A program made the position numbers and the translations under genes. Positions 23,734 to 34,488 of a stretch of 64,000 nt of DNA are shown here, piece after piece. The stretch covers positions 1 to 64,000 of the forward strand of contig JAFQWE010000018.1 in NCBI GenBank assembly GCA_017407645.1, given 5' to 3'. The number at the start of each line of letters is the position of its first letter. The stretch's first letter is position 1. This DNA is from Clostridia bacterium (lineage in GTDB: Bacteria > Bacillota > Clostridia > Oscillospirales > Acutalibacteraceae). The notes beneath the pieces are model-generated. The model made no database searches and had not been told where the DNA came from. It saw only the letters and a program-made list of their open reading frames with translations.

Positions 23734-23952
23734 TTACTTGGAGCGCCAAGTAATGCGACCCTTTGTAAGATCATAGGGTGACATTTCAACAACAACTTTA
23801 TCTCCAGGAAGAATGCGGATAAAGTTCATACGCAACTTACCTGAGATGTGAGTGAGTATTTGATGTCCGTTGTCAAGCTCTACCTTAAACGTTGCGTTAG
23901 GTAATGCTTCAACAACAGTGCCTTCAAGCTCGATCATATCCTGTTTGGACAT
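23734..23952 (-). CDS. infA: Translation initiation factor IF-1
   Basis: 72 residues, a single OB-fold of the S1 class ([39 protein letters not shown]). It occupies the 30S A site during initiation. GGGAGG precedes the ATG. Directly downstream of the KOW-domain gene, 12 bp apart. Confidence 0.97.
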   Translation of the reverse strand: MSKQDMIELEGTVVEALPNATFKVELDNGHQILTHISGKLRMNFIRILPGDKVVVEMSPYDLTKGRITWRSK

Positions 23953-23964
23953 GAAACAACCTCC

Positions 23965-24213
23965 CTATTGGTGATTGGGTTGCAGTCGGTTTAATTCTCG
24001 ACGCAACCATCGGTCTGATGCCATTTCACTGATGTTAAGCCGATAGGCTGTAACTTGAACGTGCTTCAGATTTTTCATTTTGGGGCGTGCCATTGGTCTT
24101 GATTTGCCGTTTGCAACGGTTACCGTGCTTTCGGTTGAATCAATAACAACTGCGTATTCGCCCGAGTCCCTGCCTGCAAGGCTAAGGATCACTTGCCCTC
24201 TCTCTATGGACAC
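23965..24213 (-). CDS. KOW-domain RNA-binding protein (L14e-like)
   Basis: 82 residues from a GTG start with GGGAGG 7 nt upstream. IERGQVILSLAGRDSGEYAVVID is a KOW motif like that of archaeal/eukaryotic L14e, followed by a short basic tail. Small KOW proteins between map and infA are typical of Clostridia and some Bacilli; the position suggests a ribosome- or RNA-associated role, but none is proven. Confidence 0.85.
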   Translation of the reverse strand: MSIERGQVILSLAGRDSGEYAVVIDSTESTVTVANGKSRPMARPKMKNLKHVQVTAYRLNISEMASDRWLRRELNRLQPNHQ

Positions 24214-24227
24214 TTAGATACCTCCCG

Positions 24228-24977
24228 TCAACATTCAGTCATGATAACGGGCCCATCGGCGGTGATTGCGATGGTGTGTTCAAAGTGAGCTGACAACTTG
24301 CCGTCGGCTGTTTTGACTGTCCATCCGTCCGGCATAATGTTAATCTGCGGCTGTCCTAAATTTATCATCGGTTCAATGGCGATGGTCATTCCGGGAACAA
24401 GACGTACGCCTCTTCCCGCTGTCCCATAATTGGGAATTTCAGGCGCTTCATGAAGGCTCGCGCCTACGCCGTGGCCCACAAACTCGCGAACCACCGAGTA
24501 ACCGCGCGCCTCAACATACTGTTGCACTGCAGAACTGATATCTCCGACTCTGTTGCCGTTTTTTGCCGCTTTGATTCCTGCGTAAAGAGATTCTCTGGTA
24601 GCATCTATAAGACGCTGAGCCTCTTCTGAGATATCGCCACAAGCAAAGGTGGCGGCATTATCGCCGTTATATCCGTTTATTGCTGCACCAAGGTCAATGC
24701 TGACTATGTCGCCTGCCTTGATAACGCGCTTTTTGCTTGGTATGCCGTGAATAACCTCGTCGTTTATAGATATACATGCCGTTGCAGGATAACCTTCGTA
24801 ATTGAGGAAGTTGGGTTTAGCACCTTGAGAAATAATATAATCATATGCGATTTTATCAATTTCTGCCGTTGTTATACCCGGCTCAATTGCAGCACCTGCT
24901 ACACGGAGTGCTCCTGCAGATATTCTGCAGGCTTCACGCATAAGAGATAGTTCGCGTGTCGTCTTGAGCACGATCAT
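24228..24977 (-). CDS. map: Methionine aminopeptidase, type I
   Basis: 249 residues from the ATG at 24977, matching the family start MI.LK(T/S).REL; a GTG three codons upstream with GGAG five nt away is an equally possible start. Metal ligands are recognisable: SIDLGAAINGYNGDNAATF (two Asp), GHGVG (His), IAIEPM (Glu) and HFEHTIAI (Glu). It removes the initiator Met from nascent chains at the ribosome exit. Follows adk as in most Firmicutes. Confidence 0.95.
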   Translation of the reverse strand: MIVLKTTRELSLMREACRISAGALRVAGAAIEPGITTAEIDKIAYDYIISQGAKPNFLNYEGYPATACISINDEVIHGIPSKKRVIKAGDIVSIDLGAAINGYNGDNAATFACGDISEEAQRLIDATRESLYAGIKAAKNGNRVGDISSAVQQYVEARGYSVVREFVGHGVGASLHEAPEIPNYGTAGRGVRLVPGMTIAIEPMINLGQPQINIMPDGWTVKTADGKLSAHFEHTIAITADGPVIMTEC

Positions 24978-25036
24978 GTTTATCACCGTTTCTCCGCATT
25001 AAGTTTTGTTTTGTGCATGCGGTACACATAAGGCAA

Positions 25037-25669
25037 TCAGTCTTTTAAAGCTGCAAGGGTGAGGGCTGTGGTATCTGCCACCTGCTCCTGACCTTCAACA
25101 AGTCTTAGCTTGCCTGCCTTTTCATAATAATCTTTAAGGGGTTCAGTCTGCTCGTGATATACACGAAGTCTTTCAATAACGGTTTCGGGAGCATCATCCT
25201 TACGCTGAATGAGTTCGCCGCCGCAAGCGTCACAAACGCCGTCCTTAGCAGGCTTTTTGTACTCAAGATGATAGCTTGCACCGCATTTTGAACAAACGCG
25301 ACGGCCTGACATTCTGGCAGCAATCTTTTCATCAGCCACTTCGATAGATACAACGCGGTCAATAACTACGCCCATCTGATCAAGTGCCTCAGCCTGAGGA
25401 ATGGTACGGGGGAAACCATCAAGAATGAAGCCATTCTGGCAATCATCCTGTGCAAGACGTTCCTTGATGATGCCGATTACAACAGCATCAGGAACAAGCT
25501 CGCCTGAATCCATATAAGATTTAGCTTTAAGTCCCAGCTCGGTACCGTTTTTTACCGATTCACGAATAATGTTTCCGGTAGAGATAGAAGGGATAGAGAA
25601 CTGCTCACAGATAATCTCTGCCTGAGTTCCTTTACCTGCGCCGGGGGCGCCGAGTAAAATAAGGTTCAT
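25037..25669 (-). CDS. adk: Adenylate kinase
   Basis: 210 residues from the ATG at 25669 (AAGGAG 7 nt upstream; 16 further in-frame codons upstream are not used). P-loop [15 protein letters not shown]-binding [19 protein letters not shown], and a LID domain with four cysteines (CSKCGASYH...CDACGG), the zinc-binding form usual in Gram-positives. Balances AMP, ADP and ATP. Between secY and map. Confidence 0.97.
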   Translation of the reverse strand: MNLILLGAPGAGKGTQAEIICEQFSIPSISTGNIIRESVKNGTELGLKAKSYMDSGELVPDAVVIGIIKERLAQDDCQNGFILDGFPRTIPQAEALDQMGVVIDRVVSIEVADEKIAARMSGRRVCSKCGASYHLEYKKPAKDGVCDACGGELIQRKDDAPETVIERLRVYHEQTEPLKDYYEKAGKLRLVEGQEQVADTTALTLAALKD

Positions 25670-25733
25670 TAGTTTACTCCTTTTCAGCAGGTATGCGCGT
25701 GCGCAGAAACTGCGCACACGCTAACTGTTTGAA

Positions 25734-27023
25734 TTAGTCAAGGAAGCCCTTGTAATGACGCATCATCAACTGTGACTCAAGAGTTCTTACAGTGTCAAGT
25801 GCAACACCGACAACAATCAGAACTGAAGTACCGCCGAGGGTAACGTCTATATTAGTGATGCCACTCATTGCGATAGGCAGAACTGCCAATGCGCCAAGGA
25901 AGATAGCACCGATAAGAGTAATTCTTGACATAATCTTCTTAAGATAATCAGCAGTGGGCTTGCCGGCACGGATACCGGGGATTGCGCCACTGTTCTTACG
26001 CAAGTTGTTAGCCATCTCAACAGGATTGTACTGAATTTGAACATAGAAATATGCAAATCCAATAATCATTGCAAGATAGATAAGTGCGTAAAATACACCT
26101 TGATAGGTAAATACTGCGCAAATCTTGAAGAGCCAATGATCAGCTCTGCCGGCACCCATAAATCCGCAAATCATCTGAGGAATTGCGAGGAATGAGCTTG
26201 CAAAGATGATAGGCATAACACCTGACATATTAACCTGAATCGGAATATGTGAGTTTTGACCGCCATACATCTTGCGACCGACAACACGCTTTGCGTACTG
26301 TACAGGAACCTGACGTTCTGCACCGGTCATCCATACGATGAAGCCAATGATTACAACGAAGAGCAATACAACGAGAATTACCTCAATGTATTTGCCTTCA
26401 ACCAAGTGTGCCCAGATTGAAGAAATCGCACTGGGGAAACGTGAGATGATACCTGCAAAGAGCAACATTGAGATGCCGTTGCCGATACCCTTTTCGTCGA
26501 TGCGTTCGCCGAGCCACATCATAATGGCTGAACCTGCAGTAAAGCAGAGAACGATTACAACACCGGTGAAAATAAACTCAAAGGTTGTCTTGGCCTGTAC
26601 AAGACCGCTTCCTTTAAGGAAGAAGTAATATGCAGTACCCTGAATCAAGCCGAGAATAACGGTTGCAAAACGGGTATATTTTGCAATCTTTTTGCGGCCC
26701 TCTTCGCCTTCTTTAGCGATACGCTCGAGGAAGGGGAAAGCAACAGAAAGAAGCTGCATAATAATTGAAGCGTTGATGTACGGAGTAACAGACATAGAGA
26801 ATATTGCTCCGTTTTCAAGGCCTGCGCCAGTGAGTGCCGAGATATAGCTAAAGAATTCATTGACAGCTGAAGTGTTGTTCATTGTTTGGGCAAGAGCCTC
26901 AAGGTTAACGAACGGAACAGGAACAACAGCGCCAACACGGAAAATAAGTATGATCAGCAAAGTGTAAAATATCTTTTTTCTGAGTTCTACTACCTTCCAA
27001 GCATTCTTGAGTACGTCTAACAC
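25734..27023 (-). CDS. secY: Protein translocase channel subunit SecY
   Basis: 429 residues, ten membrane helices. Starts at GTG (27021-27023) immediately after the rplO stop codon. Recognisable parts are the plug-region start VVPVPFVN, the loop FMGAGRADHWLFK, the cytosolic loop QVPVQYAKRVVGRKMYGGQNSHIPI that binds SecA/ribosome, and the C-terminal LESQLMMRHYKGFL. It forms the Sec channel with SecE and SecG, which are not in this window. Confidence 0.97.
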   Translation of the reverse strand: MLDVLKNAWKVVELRKKIFYTLLIILIFRVGAVVPVPFVNLEALAQTMNNTSAVNEFFSYISALTGAGLENGAIFSMSVTPYINASIIMQLLSVAFPFLERIAKEGEEGRKKIAKYTRFATVILGLIQGTAYYFFLKGSGLVQAKTTFEFIFTGVVIVLCFTAGSAIMMWLGERIDEKGIGNGISMLLFAGIISRFPSAISSIWAHLVEGKYIEVILVVLLFVVIIGFIVWMTGAERQVPVQYAKRVVGRKMYGGQNSHIPIQVNMSGVMPIIFASSFLAIPQMICGFMGAGRADHWLFKICAVFTYQGVFYALIYLAMIIGFAYFYVQIQYNPVEMANNLRKNSGAIPGIRAGKPTADYLKKIMSRITLIGAIFLGALAVLPIAMSGITNIDVTLGGTSVLIVVGVALDTVRTLESQLMMRHYKGFLD

Positions 27024-27464
27024 TTAGATCACCTCGACCTTTCCGCCGGCCGCCTCAATCTTCTGTTTAGCAGTTTCTGAGAAAGCGGTCAGTTTCACGG
27101 TGAGTTTAACAGAAAGTTCGCCGTTACCGAGAACCTTAACCTTGTCAACCGACTTTTTGATAATGCCTTTTTCGACAAGAGCAGCAATATCTACTACTGC
27201 ACCGTCTTCAAACTTGGCAAGATCAGCCACGTTGATAGCGACGGGCTTGTCGGCAAAGATGTTGTTAAAGCCTCTCTTGGGCAGACGACGCTGCAAGGGC
27301 ATCTGGCCACCTTCAAAGCCGGGGCGTACGCCACCGCCTGAACGTGCCTTCTGACCCTTATGGCCCTTACCTGAGGTCTTACCCCAGCCTGAGCCGTGGC
27401 CACGACCGATGCGCTTGCGCTCGGTATTTGAGCCGGGATTAGCTGTAAGCTCGTGCAGTTTCAT
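27024..27464 (-). CDS. rplO: 50S ribosomal protein L15
   Basis: 146 residues; glycine-rich N-terminus [26 protein letters not shown]...[15 protein letters not shown] threads through 23S rRNA, and the C-terminal globular part ends KVEVI. Its TAA is directly followed by the GTG start of secY, so the two are likely translationally coupled. Confidence 0.97.
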   Translation of the reverse strand: MKLHELTANPGSNTERKRIGRGHGSGWGKTSGKGHKGQKARSGGGVRPGFEGGQMPLQRRLPKRGFNNIFADKPVAINVADLAKFEDGAVVDIAALVEKGIIKKSVDKVKVLGNGELSVKLTVKLTAFSETAKQKIEAAGGKVEVI

Positions 27465-27482
27465 TATGATTGCACCTCCCTA

Positions 27483-27680
27483 TTAAGCGTTGGTAACATC
27501 GATCAAATGACCGATTTTCTTAACCTTACCCTGAGTCTGTGCATTGTCGGGCTGTACAGTTACATCACCGATTTTGCGAAGACCCAAAGCTTCGGCAGTT
27601 GCGATTTGGTCTTTCTTAGAACCAATAAGGCTCTTAACCAATGTAATTTTAAGGCTGGCAGCCGATTTTTTTGCTGACAT
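27483..27680 (-). CDS. rpmD: 50S ribosomal protein L30
   Basis: 65 residues: [29 protein letters not shown], the short bacterial L30 lacking the archaeal extension. AAGGAGG precedes the ATG. L30 is present as in other Firmicutes, whereas several bacterial lineages lack it. Confidence 0.96.
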   Translation of the reverse strand: MSAKKSAASLKITLVKSLIGSKKDQIATAEALGLRKIGDVTVQPDNAQTQGKVKKIGHLIDVTNA

Positions 27681-27694
27681 AATGCTGCTCCTCC

Positions 27695-28198
27695 TTAACC
27701 TAAGATGTCCTTGACAGACTTGCCACGGATGGCTGCAACTTCTTCAGCTGAGCGCAACTTGGCCAAACCGTCAATGGTAGCTCTGACAACGTTGCAAGGA
27801 TTGTTTGAACGAAGTGCCTTGGTACGAATATCCTTAATACCAACAAGCTCAAGTACAGCACGTACTGCGCCGCCGGCGATAACACCGGTACCGGGAGCAG
27901 CAGGCTTAAGAAGTACGCGAGCAGCGTCAAACTCACCCAAAATCTCGTGAGGGATAGATGTTCCCTTAAGAGAAACAGTTATCATATTTTTCTTTGCGTC
28001 CTCAATACCCTTGCGGATTGCATCGGGTACTTCGCGGGCTTTGCCCAAACCGAAGCCAACGTGGCCTTTGCCATCGCCAACAACCATAAGTGCGGTGAAC
28101 TTCATAATACGACCGCCCTTAACGGTTTTGCTTACACGGTTGAGCGCAACCATACGCTCTTGAATATCTGCAGTTGATGCGTCAAATTTAGTAGCCAA
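27695..28198 (-). CDS. rpsE: 30S ribosomal protein S5
   Basis: 167 residues with a TTG start (28196-28198), supported by GGGAGG nine nt upstream and by the family start of the mature chain. The dsRNA-binding-like domain ([28 protein letters not shown]) and C-terminal [17 protein letters not shown] are intact; S5 guards decoding fidelity near the mRNA entry. A TTG start is unusual for a highly expressed ribosomal protein. Confidence 0.96.
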   Translation of the reverse strand: MATKFDASTADIQERMVALNRVSKTVKGGRIMKFTALMVVGDGKGHVGFGLGKAREVPDAIRKGIEDAKKNMITVSLKGTSIPHEILGEFDAARVLLKPAAPGTGVIAGGAVRAVLELVGIKDIRTKALRSNNPCNVVRATIDGLAKLRSAEEVAAIRGKSVKDILG

Positions 28199-28217
28199 AA
28201 GTATTCTCCTCCCTTAA

Positions 28218-28574
28218 TTAGAACTTGAGGCCGCCCTTACGGGCACCTTCGGCCAGTTCCTTGACGCGTCCGTGGTAAAGGTAGCCGCCGCGGTCAAATA
28301 CAACCTCGGTAATACCCTTAGCAACAGCACGCTCAGCGAGCATTTCGCCCACCTTGAACGCAGCCTCTTTGTTGCCGCCACCGACAAAATCCTTCTCAAC
28401 AGAGCTTGCGCTTGCGAGAGTTGTGCCGGTTACGTCATCAATTATCTGAGCATAAATGTTTGCGTTGGAACGGAATACGTTCAAGCGAGGACATTCAGCG
28501 GTACCGCTGATCTTGCCACGAACACGCACATGACGGTGCTGTCTGGCTTTGTTACTATCACGTTTTGTAACCAT
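28218..28574 (-). CDS. rplR: 50S ribosomal protein L18
   Basis: 118 residues: [24 protein letters not shown] at the start, ending [23 protein letters not shown]18 binds 5S rRNA and docks it in the central protuberance. AAAGGAG before the ATG. Confidence 0.97.
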   Translation of the reverse strand: MVTKRDSNKARQHRHVRVRGKISGTAECPRLNVFRSNANIYAQIIDDVTGTTLASASSVEKDFVGGGNKEAAFKVGEMLAERAVAKGITEVVFDRGGYLYHGRVKELAEGARKGGLKF

Positions 28575-28587
28575 TTATATCACTCCT

Positions 28588-29136
28588 TTACTTCTTTCCG
28601 CCCTTGCCGGCCTTGCCCTCTTTACGTCTTACATACTCGCCAACATAGCGAATACCTTTGCCCTTGTAGGGTTCGGGGGGACGCTTCTCGCGGACTTCGG
28701 CGGCAAACTGACCAACGGCCTGCTTGTCTGAACCAGAAACGATAATCTGGTTGGGGTTGGGAACTTCAACAGTAATGCCGGCAGGCTCTGTCATAATAAC
28801 CTGGTGAGAATAACCAAGGTTCATAACGAGGTCCTTACCCTGTTTCTGAACACGGTAGCCGACACCTTGTACCTCAAGAGATTTTGAGAAACCGTTAACT
28901 ACGCCCTCTACCATGTTGGCAACGAGGGTGCGGGTCAAACCGTGAAGTGATCTGTTCAACTTGTCGTCGTTGGGACGAGTTACAAGAATCTCTGCACCTT
29001 CAACCTTGATTGAAATCTCTTTGCGGAAAGTCTTTGTAAGGGTGCCCTTTGGGCCCTTAACGGTTACTTCCTGACCGTTGATCTTAACGTCAACGCCGGC
29101 AGGAATGGCAATCGGTTTGTTTCCTATTCTTGACAT
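28588..29136 (-). CDS. rplF: 50S ribosomal protein L6
   Basis: 182 residues: two tandem L6 domains; starts [18 protein letters not shown] and ends with the signature [23 protein letters not shown]. It binds near the sarcin-ricin loop and the GTPase centre. RBS AAGGGGG. Confidence 0.97.
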   Translation of the reverse strand: MSRIGNKPIAIPAGVDVKINGQEVTVKGPKGTLTKTFRKEISIKVEGAEILVTRPNDDKLNRSLHGLTRTLVANMVEGVVNGFSKSLEVQGVGYRVQKQGKDLVMNLGYSHQVIMTEPAGITVEVPNPNQIIVSGSDKQAVGQFAAEVREKRPPEPYKGKGIRYVGEYVRRKEGKAGKGGKK

Positions 29137-29148
29137 ACCGTTACCCCC

Positions 29149-29547
29149 TTACCAAACGAAAGCGAGAACTTCGCCGCCAACATTAGCGGAACGAGCTTGC
29201 TTGTCAGTCATAATACCTTTTGAAGTTGAAAGGATAGCAATACCGAGGCCTTTCATAACCTTAGGCATATCCTCAACGTTGGTGTAAATTCTAAGACCGG
29301 GCTTAGAAACTCTGCGCAAGCCTGTAATAACCTGCGACTTGTTGGGACCGTACTTCAATTCCATATGAATTACGCCCTGATTACCGTTATCAACAACGGT
29401 AAAACCTTTAACATCACCCTCGTCAACAAGAATCTGGGCGATAGCCTTCTTCATGTTGGAAGCGGGGATATCTACTGATTCGTGCTTTGCAGAATTCGCA
29501 TTGCGGATTCGGGTAAGCATATCAGCGATTGTATCAGAGATCTGCAT
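29149..29547 (-). CDS. rpsH: 30S ribosomal protein S8
   Basis: 132 residues, starting [21 protein letters not shown] and ending with [27 protein letters not shown]. It binds helix 21 of 16S rRNA and is the spc-operon repressor in E. coli; whether a regulatory S8 site exists in this mRNA is not apparent. Confidence 0.97.
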   Translation of the reverse strand: MQISDTIADMLTRIRNANSAKHESVDIPASNMKKAIAQILVDEGDVKGFTVVDNGNQGVIHMELKYGPNKSQVITGLRRVSKPGLRIYTNVEDMPKVMKGLGIAILSTSKGIMTDKQARSANVGGEVLAFVW

Positions 29548-29561
29548 ATCCGTTTACCTCC

Positions 29562-29747
29562 TTACCAACTGGCTTTTTTTACGCCCGGAATCTCGCCCTT
29601 ATAAGCGAGTTCTCTGAAGCAAATTCTGCACACGCCGTACTTGCGAAGATAGGCATGAGGCCTACCGCAGATTTTGCATCTGTTATAAGCGCGGGTTGAG
29701 AACTTAGCATCTCTTGCCTGCTTAATTTTCATTGATGTTTTAGCCAC
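29562..29747 (-). CDS. rpsN: 30S ribosomal protein S14, zinc-binding type
   Basis: 61 residues with a GTG start (AAGGAGG seven nt upstream). CKIC...CRIC supplies the four zinc-binding cysteines, marking the short, zinc-containing paralogue (type Z) normal in Gram-positive spc operons; zinc-free S14 paralogues are longer. Confidence 0.97.
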   Translation of the reverse strand: MAKTSMKIKQARDAKFSTRAYNRCKICGRPHAYLRKYGVCRICFRELAYKGEIPGVKKASW

Positions 29748-29763
29748 GACAGTACCTCCTTAC

Positions 29764-30303
29764 TTATTTCGCAAAGGGAGCGCCCATAAGACTGAGCAGC
29801 TCACGTGCTTCTTCATCGGTGTTGGCTGTGGTTACGAAGCAAATGTCCATACCACGAACCTTATCGATCTTATCGTACTCAATTTCAGGGAAAATCAACT
29901 GCTCTTTAATACCCATGCAGTAGTTGCCGCGACCGTCGAAAGAGTTTGCGTTGATACCCTTGAAGTCACGAACGCGGGGCAATGCAGCTGAGAAGAAACG
30001 ATCAACAAACTCGTACATACGCTCACCGCGAAGGGTTACCTTTACGCCGATGGGCATACCCTGACGGAGTTTGAAGTTAGCAACAGATTTCTTTGCACGG
30101 CAAACAACGGGCTTCTGACCGGTAATAAGGCCGAGGTCGTTCATTGCAGCATCGATAACCTTGCTATTGTCACGGGCTTCGCCGCAACCGATGTTAATAA
30201 TGACCTTGTCAAGCTTCGGAATCTGCATGACGCTCTTGTAGTTGAATTTCTTCATAAGAGCAGGCGCAACTTCAGACTTGTAGGTCTCTTTTAATCTTGC
30301 CAT
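29764..30303 (-). CDS. rplE: 50S ribosomal protein L5
   Basis: 179 residues; [42 protein letters not shown] and [18 protein letters not shown] are diagnostic. L5 binds 5S rRNA and contacts the P-site tRNA elbow. 14 bp before rplX on the transcript. Confidence 0.97.
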   Translation of the reverse strand: MARLKETYKSEVAPALMKKFNYKSVMQIPKLDKVIINIGCGEARDNSKVIDAAMNDLGLITGQKPVVCRAKKSVANFKLRQGMPIGVKVTLRGERMYEFVDRFFSAALPRVRDFKGINANSFDGRGNYCMGIKEQLIFPEIEYDKIDKVRGMDICFVTTANTDEEARELLSLMGAPFAK

Positions 30304-30317
30304 GTCATGTATCCTCC

Positions 30318-30644
30318 TTAGTCAATAACTTTTTTGCACTTCTTGCAGATGCGAACCTTTTTGCCGTCTTCTACGGTGTAGCCAACTCTGGTCTGCTTAC
30401 CGCACTTGGGGCAAACAAGGGCAACCTTGCAAGCGTAGATAGCGCTTTCAGCCTTTACAATACCGGAGGGATCGCCGGCCTTGCGGGGCTTAACGTGTTT
30501 AGAGACGATGTTGCGTCCCTCAACGATAACCTTGTTCTCTTCAGGGCTAACCTGAAGTACCTTACCGGTCTGACCGCGGTCGGTCTTCTTGTCACCGGTA
30601 AGAATCATAACGGTATCGCCGGTTTTAATCTTCATTTTGCTCAT
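30318..30644 (-). CDS. rplX: 50S ribosomal protein L24
   Basis: 108 residues. The KOW motif ([23 protein letters not shown]) is followed by a C-terminal CPKCGK...CKKCKK pair of CxxC motifs, likely a zinc ribbon. L24 is an assembly initiator for the 50S subunit and lines the exit tunnel rim. Confidence 0.97.
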   Translation of the reverse strand: MSKMKIKTGDTVMILTGDKKTDRGQTGKVLQVSPEENKVIVEGRNIVSKHVKPRKAGDPSGIVKAESAIYACKVALVCPKCGKQTRVGYTVEDGKKVRICKKCKKVID

Positions 30645-30659
30645 AGTGACTTTCCTCCC

Positions 30660-31028
30660 TTACAGCACTTCGGGTGCAAGAGAAAGGATCTTGGTGTATT
30701 CCTTCTCACGCAACTCACGGGCCACAGGTCCGAAAATACGGGTGCCCCTGGGGTTTTTGTCATCTCTGATAATAACGGCAGCATTCTCGTCAAAACGGAT
30801 ATAAGTGCCGTCCTCACGGCGAACGCCCTTAGCTGAACGAACTACGACAGCTTTAACAACGTCGCCTTTTTTAACGGTGCCGCCGGGTGCAGCCTTCTTA
30901 ACAGAAGCTACAACGACGTCGCCGATATTAGCGTACCTCCTGCCGGAACCGCCGAGAACGCGAATGCACATAAGTTCCTTCGCGCCGGTGTTGTCGGCAA
31001 CCTTGAGGTAAGACTGCTGTTGTATCAC
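30660..31028 (-). CDS. rplN: 50S ribosomal protein L14
   Basis: 122 residues from a GTG start (GGAGG eight nt upstream). [27 protein letters not shown] and the C-terminal [17 protein letters not shown] are standard. It forms bridge B8 with 16S rRNA and is the docking site of the silencing factor RsfS. Confidence 0.97.
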   Translation of the reverse strand: MIQQQSYLKVADNTGAKELMCIRVLGGSGRRYANIGDVVVASVKKAAPGGTVKKGDVVKAVVVRSAKGVRREDGTYIRFDENAAVIIRDDKNPRGTRIFGPVARELREKEYTKILSLAPEVL

Positions 31029-31059
31029 AGTTATTCCTCCATTCTTAAGGCAAAGTTAA

Positions 31060-31314
31060 TTACTTAGCCTTTGTAATAATTTCGACAACACGCCATCTCT
31101 TGTCCTTGGACAGCGGTCTGGTTTCCATAATAAGAACGCGGTCGCCGATGTTGCAGGCGTTCTGCTCATCATGAGCCTTGAACTTAACCGTTTTCTTAAC
31201 AATCTTGTTGTAAAGAGGGTGCTTTACGTTATCCTCAATAGCGACGACAACGGTTTTATCCATCTTGTTGCTGACAACTCTGCCAGTCCTGGTTTTTCTC
31301 AGGTTTCTTTCCAT
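31060..31314 (-). CDS. rpsQ: 30S ribosomal protein S17
   Basis: 84 residues, OB-fold: [22 protein letters not shown] and [23 protein letters not shown]. Binds helix 11 of 16S early in assembly. Confidence 0.97.
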   Translation of the reverse strand: MERNLRKTRTGRVVSNKMDKTVVVAIEDNVKHPLYNKIVKKTVKFKAHDEQNACNIGDRVLIMETRPLSKDKRWRVVEIITKAK

Positions 31315-31333
31315 GATGTGTGCCCTCCTTTAC

Positions 31334-31531
31334 TTAAGCTTCAGCGCCGTTGGACTCTTTAAGCACTGTAAGAATACGTGCAATGTCCTTTTTAACGGCC
31401 TTGATACGCATTGGATTTTCCAGCTGGTTGATGGCGCTCTGGAAACGAAGGTTAAAGAGCTCTTTTTTAAGGTCTACCAGCTTAGTGTTCAGTTCCTCAA
31501 CGGACATTTCTCTGAAATCCTTAGCCTTCAT
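31334..31531 (-). CDS. rpmC: 50S ribosomal protein L29
   Basis: 65 residues, two antiparallel helices ([31 protein letters not shown]). Sits beside the tunnel exit where trigger factor and SRP dock. Its ATG overlaps the rplP stop by one base (TAATG), indicating coupled translation. Confidence 0.97.
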   Translation of the reverse strand: MKAKDFREMSVEELNTKLVDLKKELFNLRFQSAINQLENPMRIKAVKKDIARILTVLKESNGAEA

Positions 31532-31953
31532 TATTGCTCACCACTTTCCAGTTTATTGATAAATTTGCACTTGATAGGAAGCTTGTTAGCAGCAAGACGC
31601 ATAGCCTCTTGTGCAACCTCGGGTGCTACGCCTGCAATTTCAAACATAACACGGCCGGGCTTAACAACTGCTACCCAGTACTCAGGAGAACCTTTACCTG
31701 AACCCATTCGAGTTTCAGCAGGCTTCTCAGTGATAGGCTTGTCGGGGAAGATCTTAATCCAAACCTGACCGCCACGCTTGATATAACGAGTCATAGCAAT
31801 ACGGGCTGCTTCAATCTGGTTTGAAGTGATCCATGCGGGCTCCAGTGCCTGAAGACCGTAATCACCGTAAGTAACGGTGTTACCGCGGGTGGCCTTACCT
31901 GTAAGGCGGCCTCTCTGTACGCGGCGATATTTAACGCGCTTTGGTAACAGCAT
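31531..31953 (-). CDS. rplP: 50S ribosomal protein L16
   Basis: 140 residues: [50 protein letters not shown]. It organises the A-site region of the 50S. Overlaps rpsC and rpmC by one base on either side (TAATG at both junctions). Confidence 0.97.
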   Translation of the reverse strand: MLLPKRVKYRRVQRGRLTGKATRGNTVTYGDYGLQALEPAWITSNQIEAARIAMTRYIKRGGQVWIKIFPDKPITEKPAETRMGSGKGSPEYWVAVVKPGRVMFEIAGVAPEVAQEAMRLAANKLPIKCKFINKLESGEQ

Positions 31954-32636
31954 TACTTTGCGCCTCCTTCCCTATTGCGACGGGGTCTGCGAGTATCGCG
32001 AAGAACCTCACCTGCATAGAGCCAAACCTTTACACCGATACGACCATAGGTTGTGTGAGCCTCGGCAAAGCCGTAGTCAATATCAGCACGCAAAGTCTGA
32101 AGCGGAATAGTACCTTCGTGATAGTGCTCGCTACGAGCGATTTCAGCGCCGCCGAGACGACCTGAAACCTGAGTCTTAATACCTCTTGCGCCGGCATGCA
32201 TGGCGTTACCCATAACCTTTTTCATTGCACGGCGGAAAGAAATTCTCTTTTCGAGCTGCTGAGCAATGTTCTCAGCAACAAGCTGTGCGTTTACATCGGG
32301 GTTCTTAACCTCAACGATGTTGATGTTGACGGTTTTGCCGCCAAGAAACTTTTCGCACTCTGCCTTAAGCTTTTCGATTTCGGAGCCGTTACGGCCGATA
32401 ACGATACCGGGCTTTGCACAGTGGATGTGCAAACGAACCTTTGCATCTTTACCGAAAACGCGCTCAATCTCAATCTTAGCGATACCGGCATCATAAAGTT
32501 TCTTTTTAAGGTAAGTTCTGATCTTGTGGTCCTCAACGAGAACGTCGCCGAAGGACTCATCACCGACATACCAACGGGAATCCCAATTCTTTATAACACC
32601 GACACGGAGTCCGTGGGGATTAACCTTCTGTCCCAT
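31953..32636 (-). CDS. rpsC: 30S ribosomal protein S3
   Basis: 227 residues. N-terminal domain [25 protein letters not shown] type II domain ([15 protein letters not shown]) and C-terminal domain ending [11 protein letters not shown]. It lines the mRNA entry and acts in mRNA unwinding. AAGGAGG before the ATG. Confidence 0.97.
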   Translation of the reverse strand: MGQKVNPHGLRVGVIKNWDSRWYVGDESFGDVLVEDHKIRTYLKKKLYDAGIAKIEIERVFGKDAKVRLHIHCAKPGIVIGRNGSEIEKLKAECEKFLGGKTVNINIVEVKNPDVNAQLVAENIAQQLEKRISFRRAMKKVMGNAMHAGARGIKTQVSGRLGGAEIARSEHYHEGTIPLQTLRADIDYGFAEAHTTYGRIGVKVWLYAGEVLRDTRRPRRNREGGAK

Positions 32637-32651
32637 GTAATAACCTCCTTC

Positions 32652-32987
32652 TTACTCAGCTTCCCTGACAACCAGGGTTACGTGAGAAGTTCTCTTATAG
32701 ATGTGATATGCGCGGCCGTGAGCACGGGGACGGATTCTCTTAAGAATCGGTCCGGGGCCAACGGTAATTTCGGATACATAAAGCTTAGACACATCCATTT
32801 GTTGATTGTTCTCTGCATTAGCCATTGCTGATTTAAGCAATTTTTCAAGATACTCGCAAGCAGCCTTGGGAGTATGCTTAAGAATAGCCATGGCTTTGTC
32901 CGCAGGCTTGTTGCGAATGATATCTGCAACGATTTGAACCTTGCGGGGTGAAATACGGGCAAATTTAAGGGTTGCCTTTGCTTCCAT
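32652..32987 (-). CDS. rplV: 50S ribosomal protein L22
   Basis: 111 residues from the ATG at 32987, which is nine nt from AAAGGAG; the ATG two codons upstream (32993) is only three nt from it. EAKATLKFARISPRKVQIVADIIRNK and the beta-hairpin RIRPRAHGRAYHIYKRTSHVTLVV are typical; this hairpin lines the exit tunnel and is a site of macrolide-resistance changes. Confidence 0.96.
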   Translation of the reverse strand: MEAKATLKFARISPRKVQIVADIIRNKPADKAMAILKHTPKAACEYLEKLLKSAMANAENNQQMDVSKLYVSEITVGPGPILKRIRPRAHGRAYHIYKRTSHVTLVVREAE

Positions 32988-33010
32988 GTTCATTCTCTCC
33001 TTTCGGCTGT

Positions 33011-33286
33011 TTACTTCTTGGTGGTTTTTGAACCGGCGTGACCCTTAAAGGTTCTTGTCGGTGCAAATTCGCCTAACTTATGACCAACCATATCCTCGGT
33101 AACATATACAGGCACGTGCTTACGACCGTCATGAACGGCGAAGGTGTGACCTACAAATTCCGGGAAAATAGTGGATGAGCGGCTCCAGGTTTTAAGAACG
33201 CGCTTTTCGCCAGCAGCATTCATTTCTTCTACTCTTTTCATCAATACGGGCTGTACGAAATAGCCTTTTTTAACGCTTCTTCCCAT
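33011..33286 (-). CDS. rpsS: 30S ribosomal protein S19
   Basis: 91 residues: [73 protein letters not shown] in its usual order. Binds the head of the 30S with S13. Confidence 0.97.
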   Translation of the reverse strand: MGRSVKKGYFVQPVLMKRVEEMNAAGEKRVLKTWSRSSTIFPEFVGHTFAVHDGRKHVPVYVTEDMVGHKLGEFAPTRTFKGHAGSKTTKK

Positions 33287-33305
33287 TACTTACGCTCCTC
33301 CCCAC

Positions 33306-34139
33306 TTATTTAGAATTGCGGCGCTTCACGATGTACTTATCGGAAGCCTTGTGCTTCTTGCGAGTCTTGTAACCCAATGTGGGCTTGCCCCAAGGTGTAA
33401 CAGGACCGCTACGGCCGATGGGTGACTTACCTTCACCACCACCGTGGGGGTGATCGCAGGGGTTCATAACAGAACCGCGAACAGTAGGTCTCCAGCCCAT
33501 GTGACGCTTACGTCCGGCCTTACCATAGTTGATGTTCTCGTGCTCAGGGTTGCTGACCTGACCGATGGAAGCCATACAGTTGATCGGAACCTGACGCATC
33601 TCACCTGAAGGGAGACGGAGCAGAGCCATACCATTTTCTTTACCCATAAGCTGAGCCATGTTACCGGCAGAACGGGCAAGCTGTGCGCCCTTGCCGGGAT
33701 AAAGCTCAACGTTGTGAACAAAGGTACCGGTAGGAATGTTTTCAAGCGGAAGGGCGTTGCCCGGCTTGATGTCAGCAGTCTTGCTGCTGATAACGGTGTC
33801 GCCGACCTTAAGGCCAACGGGAGCAGTGATGTAGCTCTTTACACCGTCTTCGTATACGATGAGTGCAATGAAAGCACTGCGGTTAGGATCGTACTCGATT
33901 GTTGCAACAGTTGCGGGAATATCGAACTTGTTGCGCTTGAAGTCGATTAAACGGTACTTCTGACGGTTGCCGCCGCCGCGATGTCTGACAGTGATGCGAC
34001 CGTAGCTGTTACGACCTGCATTCTTTTTGCCAGCTGCGAGCAAGCTCTTTTCGGGAGCAACCTTAGAAAGACCGGAGTAATCCATAGTGGTCATATTACG
34101 ACGACCGTTTGTAGTAGGCTTATAATGTTTGACAGCCAT
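33306..34139 (-). CDS. rplB: 50S ribosomal protein L2
   Basis: 277 residues from the ATG at 34139 (GGAG eight nt upstream; three more codons are open upstream). [30 protein letters not shown] and [18 protein letters not shown] are diagnostic; the conserved His in PHGGGEG lies near the peptidyl-transferase centre. L2 is needed for subunit association and tRNA binding. Confidence 0.97.
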   Translation of the reverse strand: MAVKHYKPTTNGRRNMTTMDYSGLSKVAPEKSLLAAGKKNAGRNSYGRITVRHRGGGNRQKYRLIDFKRNKFDIPATVATIEYDPNRSAFIALIVYEDGVKSYITAPVGLKVGDTVISSKTADIKPGNALPLENIPTGTFVHNVELYPGKGAQLARSAGNMAQLMGKENGMALLRLPSGEMRQVPINCMASIGQVSNPEHENINYGKAGRKRHMGWRPTVRGSVMNPCDHPHGGGEGKSPIGRSGPVTPWGKPTLGYKTRKKHKASDKYIVKRRNSK

Positions 34140-34194
34140 TTGTTTCACTCCTTATTTTAGCTTAGCGGGATTATTTCCCATACATCGCCTGATA

Positions 34195-34488
34195 TTACAT
34201 CATGCCTTCAAAGAACTCAATGGGTTTAGAATCTTCTGAAAGGGTTACGATTGCCTTCTTCCAAGAAGATGTGTAGCCCTCGTAACGACCGTAACGGCGA
34301 GCCTGGCCGCGAACGTTAACGGTGTTAACTGCAGTAACCTTTACTGAATAGATCTCTTCAATTGCACGAGCAATATCGATCTTGGTTGCATCCTTTGCTA
34401 CCTTAAAGGTGTACTTCTTCATTGCTGCGCCGCCCATTGACTTTTCGGTGATGACCGGCTTAATAATAATCTCGTGTGCGAGCTTCAT
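34195..34488 (-). CDS. rplW: 50S ribosomal protein L23
   Basis: 97 residues: IIIKPVITEKSM and KYTFKVAKDATKIDIARAIEE. It surrounds the tunnel exit and is the docking site for trigger factor and SRP. One-base overlap with rplD (TAATG). Confidence 0.97.
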   Translation of the reverse strand: MKLAHEIIIKPVITEKSMGGAAMKKYTFKVAKDATKIDIARAIEEIYSVKVTAVNTVNVRGQARRYGRYEGYTSSWKKAIVTLSEDSKPIEFFEGMM